Shown one piece after another: positions 55,401-62,600 of a stretch of DNA of 64,000 nt. The notes below the pieces were generated by a model that ran no database searches, was not told where the DNA came from, and saw nothing but the letters and a program-made list of their open reading frames with translations. The position numbers and the translations under genes are program-made. Source of the DNA: Carposina sasakii. Its lineage: Eukaryota > Arthropoda > Insecta > Lepidoptera > Carposinidae. Location of the stretch: NCBI GenBank assembly GCA_014607495.2, contig CP053172.1, positions 9,872,888 to 9,936,887 of the forward strand. Reading direction: 5' to 3'. Position 1 is the stretch's first letter. Each line of letters starts with the position of its first letter.

Positions 55401-55945
55401 TTTTTTGCCAGAGCCAAATTTGTTGGTCAGCATGAAGACCACATGCAGGTGAAATTAGCTTGGGTGAAAGGGCTAATGGCGTGGACTCCACAAGATGCTG
55501 TTACAGACCCTATCGATGAAACACTAATTAAAAACATAAAGTTCCTATTTAGGATCCAAAACAAAGCCCTATACGGCCACAAAGCTAACGCATCGGTTTC
55601 CTAAGATATGCAGCGGCTGTACGTACGCAAAACCACGCCCACTTTACGGCGCCGACATGTCAAAAAGCCGCTATATGTCGGCACCGCAAAGATCTTCTAG
55701 GTAACCGTAGACGATTTTAATACACTAAATTCAGGACTGACTTTTCCAAAAGTCAGATAGCCTATCTGAAGAATAAAGTGGATTCTGTATATGTACATAT
55801 GATCAAGTTTTAGAGACAGACATCATAAACTAGGCTATCTGACGTTTGGAAAAATCGGCCCTTATCTAAGGTATATGTATACAAAATAATTACCCGCTTT
55901 CGCTGCAGTCAGATATAGGAAAACAAAGGCAATTATTAAACCCAT
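49243..55945 (-). CDS. Clip-domain serine protease homologue (phenoloxidase-activating factor 2-like), whole gene
   Basis: Eight exons join in phase: 55945-55894, 54973-54850, 54449-54311, 53796-53648, 53153-52951, 52574-52396, 50754-50581, 49422-49243, giving 382 residues. The protein has a signal peptide (residues 1-17, ending TAAKA), a six-cysteine clip domain (cysteines in ALCEA, GYC, FMC, MNCG, VCC), the KCGISNPGGVGVSITG and GEFPW linker of the PPAF-2 group, and an S1 protease-like domain. His (TAAHKV) and Asp (YDVSLL) are kept, but the serine motif reads GDGGGP, so it cannot cleave by the normal mechanism. Family members (CLIPA type) are haemolymph cofactors for prophenoloxidase activation in melanisation; that role here is inferred. 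The next gene upstream is a paralogue. Confidence 0.9.
49470..49864. mobile_element. MITE 'CCCTTAACGAAGGGTACGTAC', full copy in clip-SPH gene A intron 7
   Basis: Starts AACAGGTGGTTTTTCGTTGC and ends GTTGACGACCGAAAATCACC and TGTATA. It carries the same internal blocks as 41046-41427. Confidence 0.7.
49922..50117. mobile_element. Palindromic MITE 'AGCAAAGCGATAGCG'
   Basis: CCCCTGATTACCTAATTTGC and AGTTAGGTAACTAAGGGGGC ends, with ATAGCGAAAATTGTACAATA and TTTTCGCTATCGCTTTGCTT mirrored. Confidence 0.65.
50140..50990 (-). repeat. SINE-like repeat 'GCAGCTGGTGTATTC', two reversed copies flanking exon 7
   Basis: Copies at about 50140-50450 (interrupted by an AT-rich stretch) and 50805-50990 carry AATACATCAGCTGCATCTTC, AGAGTCTACTAAAGAACACA and CAGACGATGAGCTAG. 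Exon 7 of clip-SPH gene A lies between them. Confidence 0.5.
50581..50754 (-). CDS. Clip-SPH gene A, exon 7 (Ser to Gly)
   Basis: Encodes VDVPLVEHDECQKRLR, LICAGGEVGKDACKGDGGGP and LVCP. The active-site serine of GDSGGP is replaced by glycine, which defines a non-catalytic homologue. Borders are CTTTCAG|GTT and GAC|GTGAGT. Confidence 0.92.
51268..51490. mobile_element. Palindromic element 'CTAACTGTTTCGATGCACCAT'
   Basis: AACTGTTTCGATGCACCATT, AATTCCAGTCCTTGACAC on the left return as GTGTCAAGGACTGGAATTGT, AATGGTGCATCGAAACTGTT on the right. The centre is rich in TAATGTA. One arm recurs at 9136. Confidence 0.7.
51491..52395. other. Intron 6 of clip-SPH gene A, rest
   Basis: 51550-52030 holds an imperfect foldback (ACAGGGTGTAGGTGACAGCC, AGGCAAATACTGAAATGC / TATTTGCCTGGCTGTCACAA, ATCCTGTATA) with GAAAATTTTC-rich centre, a probable MITE of about 480 bp. 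No gene. Confidence 0.5.
52396..52574 (-). CDS. Clip-SPH gene A, exon 6 (catalytic Asp region)
   Basis: Encodes NYHYDVSLLILSEPL, with the aspartate of the S1 triad, and VCLPQP and CVVAGWGKKS. Borders are TTTTTCAG|GT and AAG|GTAAGT. Confidence 0.9.
52951..53153 (-). CDS. Clip-SPH gene A, exon 5 (catalytic His region)
   Basis: Encodes GGGSIIHPSVVLTAAHKVA, with the S1 family TAAH histidine, and VRAGEWDSQSTTE. Borders are ATCTTCAG|G and ACAC|GTAAGT. A 212-codon frame on the opposite strand here is a shadow. Confidence 0.9.
53458..53625 (+). repeat. 'CGTCCGCGTGG' repeat, short variant in intron 4
   Basis: GACTAGCGGCCGCCTACGAG, GCGTGAGGGGGTATTG, GTAGTTCCTGAGATTTGCGA and CTTCAGCTTTTTAATATAAG follow the short variant seen at 3828. 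Confidence 0.6.
53648..53796 (-). CDS. Clip-SPH gene A, exon 4 (linker and start of protease-like domain)
   Basis: Encodes DTQDDWIRQAFAPPSKCGIS, GGVGVSITG and QPGEFPWTVLLL. The free cysteine and the GEFPW block are typical of the PPAF-2 group. Borders are AACTAG|GAT and AG|GTAGAT. Confidence 0.9.
53840..54058 (-). mobile_element. RTE-tail retroposon, reversed copy in intron 3
   Basis: TGAGCCAACTACAGTCCACT, TGGCCTCCCCCAGCACGCCA and GGAGGCGCTGCTGCCCACCT, ending near CTACTCTGCTGATC. More diverged than 44725. Confidence 0.6.
54311..54449 (-). CDS. Clip-SPH gene A, exon 3 (clip domain, end)
   Basis: Begins CCTCTAG|A and encodes RSMNCGSFLEVCCYPGSVAA, the last three clip cysteines, then a linker. 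The donor is taken as ATG|GTAGGT; the GTAAGT four bases on would break the frame with exon 4. Confidence 0.85.
54850..54973 (-). CDS. Clip-SPH gene A, exon 2 (clip domain, first part)
   Basis: Acceptor TTTTCAG|AT. Encodes DDDEVYALCEAEGQSGYCVP to TIITDGAGIIDM, including the first three clip cysteines. The same TII.DG.GIID motif recurs in the neighbouring paralogue at 63959-64000. Confidence 0.9.
55894..55945 (-). CDS. Clip-SPH gene A, exon 1 (signal peptide)
   Basis: ATG at 55945 followed by GLIIAFVFLYLTAAKA, a typical hydrophobic secretion signal. The donor GCGG|GTAATT leaves phase 1, which matches exon 2. Confidence 0.85.
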
Positions 55946-56744
55946 CTGAAAAAAGAAATCACTTTTTATTATTTTTAACACTTTTTTTCGCACTGTCGTA
56001 AGAATAGAACTCAGGGAGGGGCGTTCACTCAGGCGATGAGCTAAGCAAATGGTCACTGCATATGTTATATTCACATATGTTATACTGCATTACTGAACTT
56101 CTTAGTGTAAGTATTTACTACCTACCGGGATTGCCACACCACTCTTTCCCGCTACTGCATCTCCTGTAAACCAGGACAACGGGAGGCGACCAGAAAAAGG
56201 CAAAAGAAGCATATGAAATCCCGGAGGACCTAACAAGCGACTATAAAGCATTAAAACTAGGTACTTAATTAAATAACAGACTTTTAAAAAGTTTTTTTTC
56301 CAACTGCCTGCCACTTTACGAACTTACAGTAGATTGAAAAACCAATACAAACGACATTGATAAGTAAAATAATACTTAAGTACGTCAATAACTCGTAAAC
56401 ACTTCACATAAAATATGTATTAAAAGAAATAATTAATTTTAATTAAATTTTCCTCTTCAATATTCTTCAGTGACTGACTCATTAAGCGCAAAGCCCATCT
56501 TTAAATAGTTTAGTTAACAGTCGATAATTCCGTTATCGATAAACTGAGGTACCTACACACAGTGGCGTAGCTACTTAGGGGCTAGGCGGGACAGTGCACC
56601 GGGGCCCTCAAGCTTAGGGGGCCCACGAATCGTTATCGTAAATTCCTGGGCAGAGCTTGAATTTCCAAAAGTAATAGACAACTTACTTGAGTTATGTGGT
56701 AAATACGAGAAAAAATTTCGCGCTCACTCCGCTCGCGCATCTAT
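55946..56744. other. Upstream region of clip-SPH gene A
   Basis: Promoter and 5' leader are expected near 55946 in transcript sense but no motif could be fixed. 56563-56650 contains CAGTGGCGTAGCTACTTAGG and GGGGCCC, a fragment of a common inverted-repeat element. A 70-codon frame at 56102-56314 is unsupported. Confidence 0.4.
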
Positions 56745-57004
56745 TATGATTCTTTCAGTTCTTTCGGCCTATCCCTTACGGGGTAGGCAGAGCACCAAGG
56801 GCCGATAGAACCACATGGTGCCACTTCTGACCAATTTTGAGGGTATAGTTGAGATGTACAACTTCGGTTAGAGTGACGGGTTGTCAGCCTTTCGCCTACC
56901 CAACACCAAAACCCTCTTGTCCCTCTACTGACTTGGACAGTATGCCCAGGAAGAGAAGCAGCTGTAGTATTAGGTATACGTTTTTTTTTTCACTCCCAGA
57001 GCAG
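56745..57004 (-). repeat. SINE-like repeat 'GGGCATACTGTACAAGTCAG', long reversed copy
   Basis: TTTCGGCCTATCCCTTACGG, AGCACCAAGGGCCGATAGAA, CTCTTGTCCCTCTACTGACT and AGAAGCAGCTGTAGTATTA, in inverse order to 8550-8775. Confidence 0.65.
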
Positions 57005-57297
57005 CATAGAAGAAAGTAAGAAGTAGTACATAAGTAGGTAGATTATATTAAATCTTTTTCCCAATAGTTCAAGCAAATGTCACGAGGAAAAAACCTTAGA
57101 AAACACGTATCGATAACGACCGTTATCGAGCTTGGATGCAACACTATTGGAATTTCTTATCGTCGTGAAATGTGTAAACCTAGTACACAAGACAACAGGT
57201 CAACGTGATTATTTTTTAACTTAACACAGATTATATTAACACTAGCTGTTGCTCGCGGCTCCATCCGCGTTATCTTAAGGAAAATCTAAGGTAAGTT

Positions 57298-57620
57298 TAC
57301 AGGGTGTAACGAAAGGGGTATGTAAAGAAGAACGCTGTGCAACAAATAATCCACTGTAGAGAAGCTAAAAGCTATCCACATGAAGTTACATGTCAGTTTT
57401 TTCAAATAGTATATAGGTAGATATTTAATTCCTAAATAACTCAGAAATGTTCATAATTACAATCTTGAAAGATAAACTTGTGATTTGGAGTCGCCGAACA
57501 TTAGGTTCTCTATTTGTGGCCTATGTTCATAGCCGGGTCAATATCAACTAAGTTCAGTTTCTCTTAACATACCTACTACAGGCAGGTCATTATTTGTGCC
57601 CTTATGTTACACCCTGTATA
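57298..57620. mobile_element. Palindromic MITE 'ACAGGGTGTAACAAAAAGGG', long diverged copy
   Basis: ACAGGGTGTAACGAAAGGGG to TTATGTTACACCCTGTATA. The interior has extra sequence compared with 43012. Confidence 0.6.
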
Positions 57621-57869
57621 GGTACACAAATCCCTATTTTCGGATTATAAGTACCCATACCTATCTTTTGGATACCTAGGTACAGGTAAAAAAATTTAAT
57701 TAAAATAATTAGATTAGGGAACTCAGAGGTGTTCCCTTTGGCGATGATCTAGGTCACTAACTAGGTCTAAACCAGGTCTAGGTCACTAACATCTGTATTC
57801 GCTATGCCTAACGTGGCTATGGGATTTCCTTTAAGATCTAGCAATTCTGCTGCTATGAAATTTCATTTT

Positions 57870-58270
57870 GTACAGATACGGGGCTTTAATAGAACACATC
57901 AGCTTCTTTTCCCGTGAATATGGTAATAAGTCGACTAACGATTCCTTAGAAGAAGTTCGTTCCTTCAAGCAATGAGTTTCCTCATGCGATGAGCTAGCAA
58001 CTTGTCTATGATCCTTTACATCTGCCCCCTAGCATGACCACGCGTCGTGGATATCGTATCGTACGATATCGTATCGTCTCTATACGAAATTCAACATGGC
58101 GGCTATATTTATCGTATTTTGACAGGCTAAATGTCGATAAACCGGTTTATCATATCGTGTTTCGCAGGTCATGCTACTTGTGCTGGCCCGGCTATGCTAA
58201 ACGCGGCCGTGATATCTCGTCCATGATCCTGCAGTTTTGGCTACCTCATTGGATCGCAGCCGTGTATAGT
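57870..58270 (-). repeat. SINE-like repeat 'GCAGCTGGTGTATTC' interrupted by a MITE
   Basis: The SINE-like copy (CGGGGCTTTAATAGAACACA to GCAGTTTTGGCTACCTCATT) is split by the 145-bp MITE 58031-58175 (AGCATGACCACGCGTCGTGG to CAGGTCATGCT) inside its TCTGCCCC...GCTATGCTAAACG stretch. Confidence 0.6.
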
Positions 58271-58400
58271 ATGTTTGTGCGATAGCTTTTACGTTCTCTT
58301 CAATATTCCTCGGCGACAAGTAAGGCAGAAAATAAAAATAAACATTTTAAAAAAATCATCATTTATTGTAAAAAATAAGTATACGAAACCTGACATTATA

Positions 58401-58548
58401 GTCGATTCCGGCAGTCACACTTAAACCTAAACGTAAAATTAGTCCTATATGTCCTTTTCTCTCTCAGCCATTTATGTTAAGAACGGAGAGAGATAGACCT
58501 GACTAAGATTAGGTTTATATTTAAGTGTGACTGCCGGAATCGACCCTA
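58401..58548. mobile_element. MITE 'GGTCGATTCCGGCAGTCACAC', intact copy
   Basis: GTCGATTCCGGCAGTCACAC and GTGTGACTGCCGGAATCGAC form perfect inverted ends. TCTCTCAGCCATTTATGTTA separates mirrored AACCTAAACGTAAAATTAGT / GACTAAGATTAGGTTTA. Confidence 0.75.
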
Positions 58549-58821
58549 TTATATACACACAATTAAGCTTTCATTAAATGCATACATACATATAAAGTTC
58601 CAGATGACAATTTGATAACTATTACAATATAAATCATATTTCCGAATCTATAGAAAAATGAGACTCTTCACTTGACCATGGTTCCTTAAAATATGATCTG
58701 AAGTACATAACTATAGTACGCGCAGTCTAAAAGATTTTTTTTAATATCAAGATAAAACATTTACAAAAATCCTATAAAATACACAATACTGGCTTCCTGG
58801 TTGGCTTCTCTAAACTCCTGC

Positions 58822-59355
58822 CGTGTTATTACATAAGAATTTAAGCATTGGCTAAAAATTTGCTAAATTTTACATATAGTGGACGCCCGCGACTCCGTCC
58901 GCGTTGACTGCAGAAAAAACAAAATGTCGAAATTATCCGGGATAAAAACATTTTCCCGGGATAAAAAGTAGCCTATGTTAAGTGGGCCAGGGCCGGCTCG
59001 CCCATACGGCGAACGGAGCAGTCGCTCCAGGCGTCATGCCAAACGGCACCATAATTGGATCTCGCTCCATTCTAAAATTTATTTCGAGCCGGCGCCAAGG
59101 GACCTGTCAAAATATATTCCTGAAAACTGCATCAAATCGGTTCAGCCGTTTCTTAGATTAGCGTGCACAAACGCACAGACAAACAGACAAAAATTCCAAA
59201 AATCATTTCTCCTACAATATTTTTTCTCATATTTCTTCCATGTATAGTGATCCGTTACATTTTTATTATATGTATAGATATAGATATTTTGCTGTCAAAT
59301 GTCATTTTTAAACTATGTCTAACTTTAGACGAGGTCTTATGATAACACCGCAAGG
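58822..59355. mobile_element. Three-level nested element
   Basis: Outer: GTGTTATTACATAAGAATTT ... GTCTTATGATAACACC. Middle, about 58875-59285: a 'CGTCCGCGTTGACTGCAG' repeat. Inner, 58985-59100: GGCCGGCTCGCCCATACGGC to GAGCCGGCGCC, splitting AAGTGGG from GACCTGTC of the middle element. Confidence 0.75.
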
Positions 59356-59490
59356 TTTTAGGCATTGCATACATTCACACAAATGCAAAACTGAACTTAG
59401 GCCACGCGTACTATACCTATCTACCCGCACTTCACTTCTCCAGTACCTACGAGTATTACTTGTGCAATAACAATTCCGCTAACTAAGCAC

Positions 59491-59655
59491 CTAGTATCGG
59501 GAATAACTGCTGATATCAATCGCGTTGCCAACCAATTTGTCGTCGATCCAATCTCTTAAATTGGCAACATCGACGTAGACGCCCGGTGTATTGTTTTCCC
59601 CGCAACCAATGCCCCATGCAACTATACCTGCTTGAACGTAGCGTCCTTTTTGGTA
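59491..59655 (-). CDS. Clip-SPH gene B, C-terminal exon
   Basis: Encodes [39 protein letters not shown] and a tail ending SYSRY, then TAG. It keeps the canonical GI.CG...PGVY block that gene A has partly lost. Confidence 0.92.
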   Translation of the reverse strand, partial: YQKGRYVQAGIVAWGIGCGENNTPGVYVDVANLRDWIDDKLVGNAIDISSYSRY

Positions 59656-62600
59656 CTGAAAAGAAAAAAAATAGTAACAATCAATGGCAACTCATCATCT
59701 TCCTGCCCTTTTCCCGTTCCCTTTTATATAGTCGGCGCAATATGGTTTCTATAGAAACCTATATTTCTAAAGATTTGGCATTTATTTTACGGCACGCTGC
59801 CTGCCTGACGCTAACCCTCCTCGGGTATAGCTAAGTGACAATTTAAAATCTGTACTTTAAATAAATTCAGTGGTACAGGCCCGTGCTATCACAAAGAAGC
59901 TTGAAAGCTTTCAGGCTTTCACATAAAAGCAGTGATTTGTACACAAGCGACTTCATCCGCGTAATATATTATTGGCATTCTTGAGGTAGCTCAGTGGTAA
60001 GAGCACTGGCACGGAATGCAGAGGTCGTGGGTTCGATTCCTACCCGGGTGAAGAATTTTTTCCATATCTTTATTAATAATTTTATAATATATAATATCTA
60101 GACTAAGATAAAAACACTTCTCCATAATATAATTCGTTAGGATATGGTTGATCGTTTCATCATTAAAACAATTGTGCTGAGGTATTTAGCTTTGTTTGCC
60201 GAGATTTGGCTTGTGTTTAGCTATCGGGATGAAAAAATAACGTTTCCAATAATATAATTTAAAAAAGAGATGGTAAAATTCGTCATCCGAGCAATTGACC
60301 CGGTAGCTCAGTGGTAAGAGCACTCGCACGGAATGCAGAGGTCGTGGGTTCGATTCCCACCCGGGTGAAGATTTTTTCCATTTCTTTATGAATAATTTTA
60401 TTCTTGAGGGTCTTCAAACTCGACGGTCATCGGAGGGTGCAATCAGTAATTACCTGCATAGGACACACAAGAGGGGACCCCCCATCACCACGACAAGTGT
60501 CGATTCCGTTCTCGCCTCCAGCGCACATGAATGAGGAATGGAGCTCGAAGTGTCTTCCCAGACGGGTCTTGCGTAAGGATTCTTGACAGGCCCGCCTCTC
60601 TACGGCTGGTACTTCCACCTGTTGAAGTATACAGACGTGAGAACATACATACATACATATAGACACGACACCGTCCCCAAAATTGGGTAGCTGGAACTGC
60701 AATATCACGAAGAATCCTATACGTAACCAGAAATTAGTGACTAGTCGGTAGCCTATGGTCTAAATTCTAAACCAGGGGTTCCCAAACTTATTTTGTCTAC
60801 TGCTCACTTTGAGAATAAATTATTTTTTAGCGCCCCCATTTTATGACCTACTTAAAAACTACTATAACTCCCCAAGCCTCTACACAACGCTTCAATTTTT
60901 TCCTGGGTCTCTTACCGACCCCTTTAGGCCTGCAGCGCTTATAAGGGGGCGTTATCGCCCACTTTGGGAAAGGCTGGTCTAAACGCTTCTGAGTACCTTA
61001 GTCGACACTTACGACATATACGGAAGGATGCAGCTCATGTATTCTAGTAAAGGTCAGCATCAGCAAAAGAAGTATTTCTAGAAATTTGGCTTCGTTTGAT
61101 GAGCAAGTTAGGTTAAGTTAGGTTAGAGATTTTTTTCCTAACCTAACTTGAACACGTGTGTCGGGGATAGCCTGGAGATGAGTAGGTAAGGAAGTACTAC
61201 TGTCTATGCCTCAGATGAAGCTGGCAACACCGCTGCCACTCCGCATAAGAAGAATCTCATAAAACTTCGATGTTCTAAACCTAGTAAGTACATACCTTCT
61301 TCAGTATAACCTGATAGCGGCCTTCTTTGCCGAACTTGTCTTTCCCCCACCCTGAGGCCACGCAGCGGGTGCCGGCTGCCACCTTACTGTTCTGTGTTGG
61401 CAGACATGCGACACCCACGTTTGGTGCCAGTTCCATTGGAGTATCGAGGAAAAGCAGTGCGATATCGTAGAACAAGTTGCCTGTAACAAACATTTTAAAA
61501 AAGCGATGACAACACCCCTCTTTTTTACAACGACTTTTATGGTTTTCGATCTTCACCAAGCTCTTTGACGTGTGTTAAAGATGATTATCTCTAGGCATAC
61601 CAGTGCGCCCTGGATACAACTAAGGCTATTTCACTTGCTTGGTAGGGTTTTATAGGATGAACTAGCGGCCGCCCACGTCTCTTCGTTCGCGTGAAAGGGC
61701 ATTACACCCGTGCGAAGCCGGGGCGAGTCAGTTCATATTTTTCAAATCAGACCAGTAGTTCCTGAGATTAGCGCGGTCAATCAAACAAACAAACAAACTT
61801 TTCAGCTTTATAATTATTGGTATAGATGGATGGTAAACTTGACTTAAGGTCCTATGTCTCTCTCCATTAGTCTCCATTGAGCTTCACTCTTAATTTCTTA
61901 AGGTCTGCTTAGGGCGGATATTCTTCCTTGGTATACGGTTAGGAATCTTCGAATCGTGTGGAATGAAAATAGAAAACTTACCACTGTTGAAGTCTTTGTG
62001 CACAACGACCTTGTTCACATTACGGTCTTGATACGGGTAGAGTTCCCTGGTGGTCTGAGTGTCCCATTCTCCAGCTCTGACTTTGAATTTCTTCTCTGAA
62101 ATTAAAATAATAGGAATGAGCTAATCAAACTTTAGAAACAAAAGTATGTATAGCCACTTACTTCTATCTCTTTCACAATCCTGCAGTCAATCCTTGCCAG
62201 ACCAATCAAACGATGTCGTCTATCGACTGCTTCAATTAATCGACAATTACCGTTCGACTAATCGATCGATTGCTGGTCGATGGCATCGACTAATCCATTC
62301 TCCCATTGATCGTTGCTGTCGATCGACGATCGATCGATTGGTCTGGTAGAAATCGAAGTCGACTAATCATTTCTATCACCGATTGATGCTGTCGATCGAC
62401 GATTAATCAATTGGTCTGGAACACCGTAAATGTATCCTATTTACTTACTTGAAGCAACGTAGTGAGCAGCAGTAAGTACCACACGGGTATTGATCAGGGA
62501 GCCTCCTCCAACGTAAACGTTCAGGGTCTGGCCGTCAGGGTCGTCGTCGTTGACTGGCTCAATGCTAGAAAGATGGAGACCATTAAGAATAATGATGTGC

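Noticed and set aside
59987..60368. Two possible tRNA genes
   Set aside because: The first lacks the acceptor 5' strand, the anticodon loops lack U33 and the stems are imperfect. Shared body sequence and a joint target duplication show a SINE dimer instead.
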